Under the pieces are notes generated by a model that saw only the letters and a list, made by a program, of their open reading frames with translations, searched no databases and had not been told where the DNA came from. 64,000 bases of DNA from Enoplolaimus lenunculus (lineage: Eukaryota; Nematoda; Enoplea; Enoplida; Thoracostomopsidae). Of this stretch, positions 1 to 11,600 are shown piece by piece (position 1 is the stretch's first letter; each line of letters opens with the position of its first letter). The position numbers and the translations under genes were made by a program. The stretch lies in contig JASANG010004034.1 in the NCBI GenBank assembly GCA_030248215.1, positions 153,171 through 217,170 of the forward strand, in the 5' to 3' direction.

Positions 1-3000
1 GAGTTAAATTAGCGCCATGCGTGAACCGTTAATTGGAAAATTTTAGATTGAACTCTAGCTGTCTTCGAAACGCGGCCTCTGTGCAACGTTTCTAGACGCC
101 GCGCGGTTTCAAGCGTCAAAAAAAGCTAAATTTTAGATGCGTCGCACTGCATCACTTGTTTGATAAATATTTTTTAGTGTAATCCAACCCATGCACAGTA
201 TAACAGTATTCTTAACACGAAATGCATTCAGGTGCAAAAATATCGAAAATGAAAATTTTATAACGAATTTTATGTGTTGATAAAACATTCTAGAGATCCA
301 AAAATTGTAAGCATCTGTCTATCGGATGATTTTGAACGCATAAATAGCCGCAGTAATTGCACATAGCGAAATTTATATTTCTACTGCCAGCTGAAACCTG
401 TGCGTCGAGCAATAAAAAAATGGCGTTCTATACAATCAGGTCAATCACGAGATTTAGACTCAAATATAAACTAGGTCTATGAACTTTGATCGTTCGGAGA
501 CAAAAGTTATGAGTTACAAGGTCATCCACGCAGACGATCGTTCAAAATTAAGAATTTTTAGCCTTGACAACAGCTATCGTTCAAATTATTTTCCAAAACT
601 TTCATGGAAAACTTTCCTGTAGTACTATTTGGGTTAGTCGGGAATTAAAATGGACGAGGTGTTTTAAAATTTTCATACGTTACTCTAAAAGTAATTTTTC
701 AGCGATATTTTTTTTACCTTTCTGTCCTTCTAGCTATAAAGCGAGTCAATGTTGTTCAGATGTGTCTCTGTTCATAGCAACATAGGCGGGTTCCATGAAG
801 GCCTCGGGTGGCTAAAACTTGACTAGTTTTATGGAAGGATTATATTAAAGCCGAGGTATACCGACAAGTTGGGGAAAAATTTACCTACATGCAAAAACGC
901 GATTACCAACATATTAATAAGTTTAGTTAAACGTTTTCAGTACGTTTTCAGTAAACATAACAATAATTGTGAAAGCAAGTAATTATTCGTATATGAGTTT
1001 ACTGCAGTCGTTAAGGAATAATAGAACTGTAACGTGAACATCCTATGTATATGTTAGGTTCAAACAAATTGCCGTGTTCCAATGAAAGAAGCTATTCTCT
1101 AATAACCGAGAATAAATGATCACTCCTTGTAACAAGAGTATGCAACTGAGCAAATTGTGTGCAGAAAAGTATCTACCAAGCACGTGTATTATATTCGGCT
1201 CACAACTGCCAGCTTTGGAAAGGAAGTAAAAGATCACAGATTCCTCCTAAAAGCTTTTCATGTATACTTTTCCTTAAAAAGTTATTATTTACTTTTGCCA
1301 ATAATAAGAGCACCACTCTTAGAAAATGACAGAAATTAAAATTGAAATTCGAAATATTATTAACTGAGCAACCGTTTATAAAGTCACTAAACTTTTGTGC
1401 AGTTTAATTCAAGCGTTAAACAAATTTTAAAATTGTTTTTTTGACCAACTATGAAAATAGCATCAAATATCACATAGTCAAAATGAGCAAAACATACTGA
1501 GTCAGATTCGTTGAAAAGCATTGATGCGATCCGGTGGACTGACCCCGATTGTAACCTTTTTCTAAAACTGCTTCGTTGTCTCAAAATACAATCCAAAACA
1601 GTAAAACTGTAACATCTGATGTCATTCAATTTCTTATTGAAAAACATTAATTTCCTCTTTGAATTGAGTTAAAATTTCAGTTCAATGTTTTTTATTTGTT
1701 AAGGCCACTAGTAAATCTAAGTGTGGGAACACCAAAGCCATGACGCCATACCCAACCGGAGATAAAAATTTTGTATTAAGATTTAGTACTAAAATGATAG
1801 CTGGCTTTTCGCTGACTTCGCTCGCGAGCTTTTTTCACTAGAATGTATCATGTGATCCCTCGTCAGAAATTTCTGGATCCGAGACACGTAATTGTGTCTC
1901 ATTTTTTGTTTGTGAGCTTCAGTTTTTAGTTCTTCCCGCGATACCAATTAGGTGAACTTTGACGTACGGATGTCGTATCGAACACTCCAATATTTACAAC
2001 AATAAACTGTTGTCCGGACAACGAAAAGTTTACCATTAAAATGATAAACTTTGCAAGCGTATAAGGCAAAATAGTTTGTAATGTATCTTTGGTTCGTTTT
2101 CGCTTTCTAAACGGTTGCTTTTACATTTTACTCAAGATCATTTCATTATTCGTGGGAATTAAGCAAGCAGATCAGTGGGCATCAACAGATTTTACCAAAA
2201 AATTGAGTTACAGGATGATGCTTTTTGGTTTCAACGAAAATGAAACTAAAGTTTTACGCTTAAAACAATAAGCAAAAAACAACGATTCATAGTTTGGTTC
2301 AAAATACTGGAAACCGCTCGAATCAGTGTGTAAAGCTGAAGCGCCCACTTGACTTATACATACTTTGGGTTTTGTTGCAGCCAATTTTAATCTTTACAAA
2401 ACATAGAAAATACAGAATATGCTAATTCGCAACAACAAAGAAATCATATAAACTACTGGTTTGTTGTTTCACCTTTAATTTTTTCGGCAAAAGGTGTAAC
2501 TAATTTGGCAACTGGTCAATGTTTTGATGAGTCTGTTGACGTTATCTTTGACTCAAGTAAACTCATGGGTTGCTAAAAATTTATGAAAGCTTTTCGTGCG
2601 CGTGTGTATAAAATATGGACACGCGAGAAAACAAAACTATTTCACCATTCAAACATAAAAGCAAACGTTGACCTATTTTAAACTCTCTATGTAGGTAGAT
2701 TATTTGAGTGCTGTTTTGCTATTTGAAAAAAATGGACACACAAACGAATACTGATTTTCACTATTTCGTTTCGGCATCCAGTTTCAGACTGCGACGCAGG
2801 CCGGGTCGCTATGTGCGCACGTTGTATATCGTATGGAATCTATAAGAGAGACAGAATTAATATGTTTTTAAATTCCTTAATTTCATTTTTTGCGCTTTTC
2901 ACTCTGATTTCGATTATTGTTACTATTATTATTATTATTAAAATTATATTAATATTTTATATTGATCTCTCATCTGTTGTGCAGCCTCATCTGTTCACAA

Positions 3001-3653
3001 AACGATGATCGGAGTTGGTCCCCGAACTGTTCACAACAAGTGAAAGTTCGGCCGAATTTTATTGTTTTTAGACGAATTCTTAATTCTGATTTCTCCTTCG
3101 AATCTATTTTTACTACCGCGATAATGAGGGGAGTTCAAAAGGTATATATTATTACAGTGCAAAATATAAAGTTAACTTTTTAGATTACATCTAGAGATCC
3201 GCTAAAGCGCTGCTTTACAGAGGTAAAATAGAAAGTAATAATTTTGTCACACTAACAATTACATTTAGCACAATGTTAAACGATTTTACTTTCTGATTCC
3301 GCCGATAATTGCTCAATCATTGCTGTAGCCTATACTTAAATTTTAATTCAGTTTAATTGCCACAGTTTAATGTTAAAGCAATATTTCCCTTTAAATAGCG
3401 TATGCATGAATTGGTAGTTTCAATACAATTTCTTCTTTGCATACCAAGCAGGTTGATATAGAATTGCAAAAACGCAACTTTACGTATAAAAACACGCAAA
3501 TAACCTGCTCAAGGTTCACTAAGAATTTATACTTAATGAAATGTTTGTGGTCAAAATAAATCACTTAAAATATCCGTCAAACTTTTGTTGTTTTAGTCAT
3601 AGCAAATTAAAGCAATTCATACGGTATAGGGTCAATCATAGAACGCTTATGCG
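1..3653. other. Gene-free left flank
   Basis: No open frame here has coding character: all are short, low in complexity, and without family motifs or paired splice sites. AT-rich unique-looking sequence with a short ATT microsatellite near 2920-2940. An exon of a gene lying off the left edge cannot be excluded. Confidence 0.5.
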
Positions 3654-3853
3654 CTGCAAAAAGTGGTGAGTTAAATTGACTCCGAAGTAGGCTCTACGGG
3701 ACTACACAAACTGAGCCAAATTCGACTCAGTCAGAGTCAAACATGCGATTCAGTGATTCAAATTTGAGTCTGGCGTAGTCTATTTTGACTCAGACTGTGT
3801 AGTCCCGTAGAGCCTATTTCGGAGAGAGTCAACTTGACTCAACATTTTTTGCA
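3654..3853. mobile_element. Short inverted-repeat element (MITE-like)
   Basis: About 200 bp whose two ends are inverted copies of each other over roughly 55 bp. The left end reads TGCAAAAAGTGGTGAGTTAA and the right end, reverse-complemented, begins TGCAAAAAATGTTGAGTCAA. Both continue into a shared GGCTCTACGGGACTACACA core. There is no room for a transposase, so it is non-autonomous. The superfamily was not determined, as no clear target duplication is visible. Confidence 0.7.
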
Positions 3854-4539
3854 ATGTATTTTATTCCGTTGCTACTTATTTAAAGTATGTTCATCCGTAG
3901 GTACTGGCCTAGAAATAGCAAACGATTCCACAAAGTGGAAACCATTGGCTTATATATCTATTTGACTTTCCAAAAAATAAATGAACCATCGACGTGTCAC
4001 ACGCATATATACTGTATGTACATTAATCTATTAATTGTAAAACTCATGTACTGCATAAAGCATTGCTTTTCGGGAATTTATAAAATTGCTAAAAAATCTC
4101 CGAGATAAACATAGTAAAAAATTTTTAACTGGAAGTTGACCCACATTGACGCCATACGTCGAAAAAGTGTTTACGTTCAAGTTTGAAGTCGAACGCAAGA
4201 GCTCTGACTGACGATATCAGTCAGTTATGTTCACGCTCAATTGGGACGCGAAACGTGTTTCACATAAAATTTAAATTCACAAGGGCAACTTGTTACAAAA
4301 CGGTAATCTTAGTTTCACCCTTGCTATAAGTCTGGCACACTTCGATACTAAAAATTCAAAAAGCAGCTTAAAATCAAAATATTTGTCTTAGAATGTGACA
4401 AAAATAATCAATTTGTGAAAAGGATAATGTGGCTCTTAAGTTATTCATGTATAGGTTACGTTTCGAAAATGAAATGGCACTTGGCGGTAAATGCTAAAAG
4501 TAATATATATTCATAGTTTACCGAGGAGCCACTCAGGCG
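3854..4539. other. Intergenic, no gene seen
   Basis: AT-rich sequence with no supportable gene. The only structure seen is a small hairpin near 4206-4226 with an 8-bp CTGACTGA / TCAGTCAG stem. Confidence 0.4.
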
Positions 4540-5575
4540 CAATAGGGACATTTCCGTTATCCCCCAAGTCCACGTTTGGCCAAACATGGTTCGATTTTGA
4601 AAATTTTCGCATATTTGAGCTTCTCATAAACTCACCTAATCATTCCACGCCTAAATTTGAATCTTTAAAAAATTCGATGTTTTAAAGGTACCGAGGTCCC
4701 CACCTGGGACCAAAAAATTCTTTGTCAGCTGAGAGGAAAAAAAATGGTAAAAACTATTTCATCCTATATAAAATTTTTTTAGAACAATAGGAAGAAATAT
4801 GACCAAACTTAAGTAGTGAAAATGTACGCAAATAAAGGATTCATTTATGGCTTACGGGCTGCTCAAAAGCGAAAGAACCTTTACATTGGTAAGACAATGT
4901 CAGGTCAAGTTGTCGCAATCTAGAGATTGAGCTGTTCGTCATGTGGAAAACAGTGTGCAAGGACCACATGAATCGCACCAAAACACCAAGCAACTGCTTT
5001 AAAAAGACAACCCCCCCCCGCAGGGGGGGGGGGGGGCGGGGGGGGGGGGCCCCCCCCAAAACCCCGATCCCTCCGTCTCTCACCCCAGAAAAGGGGGGAA
5101 GACACCGAAAAGAAAAAACAACCCTAGTTGTTTTTCAACAAAAGAAGACCGTTCGGCAAATAAAAAGAAATTTTGCCGGCAAACTTTTTTCAATCAAACT
5201 ATTGGTTCACGAATTATTATCAAACAACTAATTTGGCGCCGACCCAAATCGTTAGCAGCGCGCCAAGTCAGGTATTTGACAATAACTCTTTAACCAATAC
5301 TCTGATTGCAAAACATTTTACACCATTGGGCGCAGCGCCGCAAGCTGAATCGAACAGTTTATAAATTGTCAAACTTTTTGAAAAAATTTTTTTTGGGACC
5401 CAGGGGGAACTCTTGGGACCTTAAAAAGGAATTATTCAAATATTCAAATTCAGACGTGGAATAATCACGGGAGATAATGAGACGCTCAAATATCAAAAAT
5501 ATTTTAAATCCAATGATTCTTCTGTAAACGCGGGCTGGGGATGATAACGGAAAAGCTCCACCTAATATCCTCAAC
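4540..5575. mobile_element. Long inverted-repeat element with G/C-run centre
   Basis: Two arms of about 200 bp, 4540-4735 and 5375-5575, are diverged inverted copies. Shared blocks include TTTCCGTTATC, TATTTGAGC, TCTCAT and ATTCCACG, followed by an (A)GGTACC/AGGTCCC block. The same arm sequence occurs inside the hAT-type elements at 11898 and 14338, so it belongs to that non-autonomous family or a shared module. The interior holds an extreme G/C run at 5011-5057. No transposase frame is present. The outer limits are approximate. Confidence 0.65.
5011..5057. repeat. C9 / G14 / G12 / C8 homopolymer block
   Basis: Nine C, then GCA, fourteen G, one C, twelve G and eight C in direct succession. 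It can fold as a C:G hairpin and the G runs could form a quadruplex. Such runs are also frequent sites of sequencing or assembly error, so the exact length should be treated as uncertain. Confidence 0.8.
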
Positions 5576-6966
5576 AGAAATCAAAACAAAAAATAATTTG
5601 TTAAGATTTAGTACTAAAATTGGGCTTGGCTTGCCGCTATAGGTTTGCTGCCTATTCTAGTATTATATTACACGGGTTCCTTCACGAGTATCTGGTTGCA
5701 CCGCTAAAAATATGAGTGGGCTCTCAAAGTCAGCGCTAGTTTGGATCGGGAGCCTGCTACCCAACGCATCTGGGTTTAGTTGATGTGGTTAGGAAATCTA
5801 AAGCTGTATTTAATCGTGAATCAAACGTTTAACTTATCGCAGCATTAATACTTGACCGTATATTAGTTTATTACTTAGTATATTTTAACGTTATATTTAT
5901 TGCATTGCGTTAAATTAGAAGTATTATTACATAGCACTGAACTATTTGTAAACATGAACATTAAAACTTAAAAACGTTCAAATTATGTGACTCAGTTTTC
6001 AATTTTAAAAACCCGAATGTCAACGCGGCAACCGTTACAGATGACAAAAATTATCGACCAAACAGCGCCTTGATTTGTGTTCCGTTTCATCAGAAACATC
6101 CTTCTTTGTCCTTGCAGGCGGCTCAGAGATTAGAGTTGTAAGAAGAAAATCACATTAAAATTTAATTTATTGGGTATAATTTAACGTAAGTTTTTTATAA
6201 TTGGGCAAAACAAGCGAAATTTTTTTTTGATTTCGACACTCTTGTGGGTTGTATTTTAATTTTGCCAGTATGCTTGCTTCTGATCCCATCGGAAATCTTG
6301 GTGATTGTTATCCCCCATATGGTATGCGTTTGTGTGATAATTGAGTTTTCAGATTATTCACCGCCCGCGGGTAAATGAAACGCAGGTGAACGGCGCATCC
6401 ACAACATGAAAAATAATGATGCACATGTACATCACATCCCGTTATCATGTATCTCTGTACGAATTGATCTATTCATATATTGCAAACAGACGGATATACC
6501 TCAAAGATTGATGTATTCCGATTTTAAAAATAATTTTTTATATAAATTTCACTTTTATCTGCTGGACAATTGTCAGTTCGAGGGCTGAGGAAGATGTTAT
6601 TATTGTTCAGCGGCGTTGTCATGGTTTAATATCGGGAGGACATAAGTGAATGAGCGTTTAAAGATAGGAAGGAAAATTGGTCAAATTCGCGTATTATACT
6701 AACGCCTGTAGAACAAGGTTTTTGCCTCGGAATAGATTTTGGACGGGATATATCCATCTTGGTACCCTTTGTATAATTCCTTGCATAATTTTAGTTTTTG
6801 TTACAAACTCAAACGGGTGAGGGGTATATTGTGCAGATGCTTTAGTGTTGAAGCGCTGTTGTTTTCTGTTCAAAACCTGATACAGTGCAGCATTATCAAA
6901 AGTTGATGATACTGCTTAAGCAAAAATATACAACTGGAGACTTTAAACTATGGCCAAAAAATATGT
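5576..6966. other. Intergenic, no gene seen
   Basis: AT-rich sequence with no convincing coding frame, splice pair or repeat structure. Confidence 0.4.
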
Positions 6967-7237
6967 TTAACCCCTTCTCACATTGACTTGCCTATAGGCA
7001 ACTCAGCGCAGTATATATACGGTAAATAATATATATCGCACCGTGTTTAACAACTGCAACACATATACATAGTACTAAATCACCACAAGACGTGAGAGCC
7101 CCCTCGGGCTCGAGCGTCAAGCTCCTATAGCTGCGTGATGATGGTATACGCCTCCCACTCCAGTCACTGGAGTTCGAATCCTAGCATAAAAGTAGGTCTC
7201 AGAGGAAATAGAAAATATTCATGTGAGAAAGGGTTAA
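6967..7237. mobile_element. piggyBac-like MITE carrying a tRNA-like segment
   Basis: The element is bounded by TTAA at 6967-6970 and 7234-7237. Its ends are inverted copies: TTAACCCCTTCTCACAT on the left, and ATGTGAGAAAGGGTTAA on the right. A TTAA target site followed by CCC is what piggyBac-superfamily elements show. The interior has a tRNA-like stretch (7125-7181) with AGTTCGAATCC at 7171-7181, one base off the RNA polymerase III B-box consensus, and an A-box-like stretch about 40 bp upstream. A relative sits at 14939-15207. No transposase is present. Confidence 0.7.
7125..7181 (+). other. tRNA-like segment with B-box match
   Basis: A TAGCTGCGTGATGATGG stretch (A-box-like) is followed about 40 bp later by AGTTCGAATCC (B-box-like). 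The stems do not pair well enough to call a working tRNA gene. It is likely a decayed tRNA-derived sequence carried inside the TTAA-flanked element. Confidence 0.45.
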
Positions 7238-7460
7238 AATATGTTTAAAGTTTTACTCAAATGGTTTCCATATGCTAACGGTATAATTTTGTCAACGAAA
7301 AATCGGCGGAAAACAGCATTAATGTACACAGCTGTAAAATTGCGATGTATGTATCAATCAGTACTTTCAGGCATGTAGCCAGTTCAACATGCGAAGAGGG
7401 AGGCTAAAAACTTACAATGTATGCGCTGTTGCGACAACATATCCACTGATTAGTTGCGAT

Positions 7461-7768
7461 CAGAGCTGCCCGCTACCCGCGGCTACTCGCGGATACTCGC
7501 GGGTAAACGCGGAACGGGTAAGAAAATATTGCCACGGGTATACCCGCTGATAAAGAATTTCAAAGAGTGGGTAAAAATTTGCGATTCTTCACCGGCCTAA
7601 TATTCTCATAAATAAAACTTGACACCAAATAATGTAAATAAAGGCGAGTAAACACAGGTAATGGTTAAAGAATTTTGCTCGGGCAAACAAGGTAACGGCT
7701 AAAAAACTAAAATTTCCATGAGTAAATAGTGCAGCGCGGGTAAAAATCTTTACCAACTTACACCTCTG
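7461..7768. mobile_element. hAT-type MITE
   Basis: The left end is CAGAGCTG and the right end, reverse-complemented, is CAGAGGTG, typical hAT-type termini. The flanking 8-mers are GTTGCGAT (7453-7460) and GTCACGAT (7769-7776), a 6/8 match consistent with an aged 8-bp target duplication. The left third contains short GC-rich repeats of the form CTACTCGCGG. There is no coding capacity. Confidence 0.65.
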
Positions 7769-8667
7769 GTCACGATATAAACGTCACAAACTGTACTATT
7801 GTAGGAGAATATAGATATCATTTGATAAGACTGTTTTATGTATTGTTATTTGCCCGATCATTGCTGGAATGGCTCCAGTACGCTGTTCGGTACCTACGCA
7901 AAGTATGAACAGGCAACCCATAAAAGGGTCAGAGAGACGGGGTACATTTGTCGTTCTTGAACCAGATTTAACCTTTAACGTAGGCGCGAGTTCAAAGCTT
8001 GTTTATAAGCTCAAGTAAAGGCCACTGGCCTAAAGGCCTCCAACTTAATTAGCAACCTTGTCAATGAAGACATGCATAGGCGGCCAAAAGCGTGGGCTGA
8101 ATAGTAATACATGCATTTTATGTATCTAGTGCTTTTGAGAATTTTTGATCAAATCAAAATATTGCAATTAAATATATTTTTCAGCGAAGACAGTAATAAG
8201 TTTCGTATAAATTCTGACTAGGTCAATATACTGAAAATTTAAACTAACTGAATTTCACGCATAAATCTCTAGAAATATATTATTGAAATTATTTTTACCC
8301 GTAGAAATGTATCGTAACTAAATTTTTTCTATTCTCAATAAACGCTGAGGGTTCTACTAGGTTATAGATTTTATTTAGTTTTGTACTCTAAAGAACAAAG
8401 CAGACTTTTTTACAATTTTAAATACTAAAATTTAAAGATTTTTACTTTTCTCAAAAAAATTTGGAATTGAAAACGACTGAAATTGGGAAATGAAAACCAC
8501 TACAAATTTTATTAATTTCAAGCGAAAGTCGAACCAATCCCACTGCTAGCCAAGTTTCTCATCAACTGCGCTCTGCAAAGCCATCAGTCTTATCTTTTGA
8601 CAAAAGCGATATATTATAAAGTTTAGCATACGCTCATTTAAATGATATAAATATTGTTTCCTATCGT

Positions 8668-11600
8668 TTAAACTAAAACTTCTAATGTTCGGCAGTAACA
8701 CACAGTGCGTGCGAAACGATCCGAGGCACAATAACTGGTATTTCCATAATGACTAACCCGTTCTGGTAAACTTGATACAGTCCAGTTGCGTTCGATAGGG
8801 ACATAGTTAAGTTGTGCCCTAAATACGGCTAAATTTGGCCCAACCGTAATCGCAATATTCACTTTTACCGTTAGTTTCATTAAGCTCAAGGATAGTTTGG
8901 TATGACATTGGCTCGCTGATTTGTTTAAAACTAATTGTTTTTCAGTATCATCGGTGATATTTCCTTTAAACGTCAAGTTGGTTTGGATAGGAATCACAGT
9001 GGAAGTAATATTTATTTGCTGTAGACGGTCGATTTGTTCAGGGCTCAAATCAAACAACTCTGACGATACCTGAGCATAGTTGACACTGTACAGTCGCAAA
9101 GGGTGGCACAACGTTTTAAGTTTCTGTTCACGCAAAAAACCATTCAACTCATTTACTACCTGAGCACCAGCTTGCATGGCCAGCGGTGACGTGTTAGCAA
9201 TCTGGACTGTTGTTGAGCAAATACAAAAAGGACCGAACAGGCCAGCTTGATTGCACGATCTATTCGCCGGTATTGGGAAAAATAGGTTTTCACCTGCTAC
9301 ACTCTGTGGTTTGTGCGCAAGACGGGTTGAAAGTATACGATTAAACTCGATGCGCTCAAGCGTATTTGACTCGTTAAACTTTCGTCGAAGAATAAATACT
9401 AGCGTACGGTGCAAATCGAACGCAGTTACCAGTCTGCGGTTTACTGCATTCTGCATCAAGTTCGTCGTCAAACTAGGATACGAAAACAAGAACCACTTCG
9501 GAGGCAAAATGCTCATAAACGGAAGCTTCGCTTCTAACGCACCAATTGGTGTAGTTTGAATTGCGCCTTGTCGAAATCCGTGATCTGACAGCAAGAACAG
9601 AAATGTGTTTTTAGCAAATTCCGGGGCCATTGCTTGAAGAAACTCGTAGTAATCGTCATCGGTACGCGTCACTTGATTCATATCGTCATGGCCCATAATT
9701 GAAACGTGAATATACGCAAATTTTGGAGTATTTTGAAAAACCTAAAATCCAAAACTGAACTGTATCTTTTACATTCAGATAGCTCTGGAACGACATTTTA
9801 CTGCAAACTCAGAGGAGCGACACAAAGAAAACACCGGTGGATTGAAAACTAGCAGAATGTAATAGGGAGTGAGATGGAATACATTCAAACGCATGCCTAG
9901 ACTGTAATTGAACTCCTAATACAAGGCAATTTGCTTTCATTTCCGCGTTTTACTGAAAGAAAACGTATAAATATTACTCAAACACTTGCGCCCACATCGA
10001 AACCCAACAATCTAACGATGATTTGTTCTAACCTTCCACATAGTGGCTACAGCATCCAGTAACAACTTGTGCTTTCCGTGCTGTCTGTAGCACAGCGACC
10101 CTCGATTTTGTTTCTCAATCTGCAACCACAGCGGCCGCATGTCAAAATGGTATTGCGCTTGCTGAAATCCTTTACCGCCATACGAGTGAAACATTGCAAA
10201 TGTTTCCAAATCTGAACCTGATAGGGTAACGTAGCCAGCTTTGCTAAAGTTGACTCTTAAACACATAAACAAGGTACATATACGCAGATATTTACAAATT
10301 TATATAAAACAAACCAAGATTTGGAGTTTCATTTCGTTAGTCCAAGGTTAACATCCAACTGCTTTTTTGTCACCACCCTGAGGCAGTTACCTTTATATCC
10401 GCTAGCGGCTGCAGTCAAAAGTTTATGTATTGTAGATGTGAAAGAATAAAAACAAAACTTACGAAATTTACCACTAATTTCAAAACTTTCTGTTCCCAAA
10501 TTTGCACCTCACAATTTAGGTTTTCGTATTTGCTAGTGAAAGCGTTAGACGAATGACAGTCAGGATATGAACGAAGCTTTGGCTTAGCCGCGTGTGCATT
10601 GTTTGCGACTCAAAATTCTGTTTAAATTTAAAACATTCTCCCTGTTACCCATTTGGAAAACTGCAGCACATATTGAAGAGAAATAACTTAATTGTGTGTC
10701 GTTTTTATAATTTGAGTTGGATGCAATGCCTGAAGATCAAAAGTTGGTTTATGCGCTGGTATAGCAGATTTATGCAGCTGCTCAGTAGGTTCGCTTTCAA
10801 AACTAAGGCCCAAAATACAGCTTCCTTTGATTACAGTTTTATAAGGTCATCTCGTACTGTTTTTTAACAGTCGCAGAGTACAATTCTAGCAAATTTTTCA
10901 AATCAATTGATAAAAAGCCTAATTATTTAAGGTACGTTTGGCTACCGGATGCACGAAAAAATCCAAGTTTTAAAGTATTACGTACATTAAGACAGGATAG
11001 CAACGTAAAACAAAGTTAAAACGAAGTCATTATGTAAACTCGCTGACTAAACAAACTAAAAAATTCCGACGAAATTGTAGTTGAATGTATGGAGCGTTGG
11101 AAAAATGATTATTATAAAGTTTTTGGTCCATGTATAGAACAGGGCCAATTCGTTTTCCGGACCAGCTATAATAGAGTCATTTTTAGCTTTAGGCTATTTT
11201 TTTGCTTAGGCTTAGGATTAAGAATTGGCTCATTCATACGCTTAGGCTTAGGCTTACGCTTAGGTTTAGGAATATGCTTATACTACTGTTCCGACACTGT
11301 TCTATACATGGGCCAAGTTTTTTTGTTAATTTTTTTTCCAGAATAACATACGCTAAACCAAGACAATAAATCTGTTTTGTTTATAAATACTTCAAAATTT
11401 AAAAACCTTCTTTTACTTTTAAAGGTATTTGTTCTGTTGATCTAGAGATTAGTATAGATCATTGTAGTACATTAGTATTGAGGCTCATAGTTGTTCTACT
11501 TTAACATTTATTTCGCGGTGATTTGTTTTTTTGCATTAAATATTTTAACGTTTCAAATAGTGCAATTTCCGACAGAAAAAGTTTTTTCAAACTGTATTCC

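Noticed and set aside
4841-5231. Overlapping Pro/Gly-rich frames on both strands
   Set aside because: They translate the G/C homopolymer block and have no coding support.
7103-7181. Intact tRNA gene
   Set aside because: A and B boxes are approximate but the acceptor and anticodon stems do not pair. The sequence is part of a mobile element.
9251-9559. 102-codon plus-strand frame
   Set aside because: It is the antisense shadow of DUF229 exon 4.
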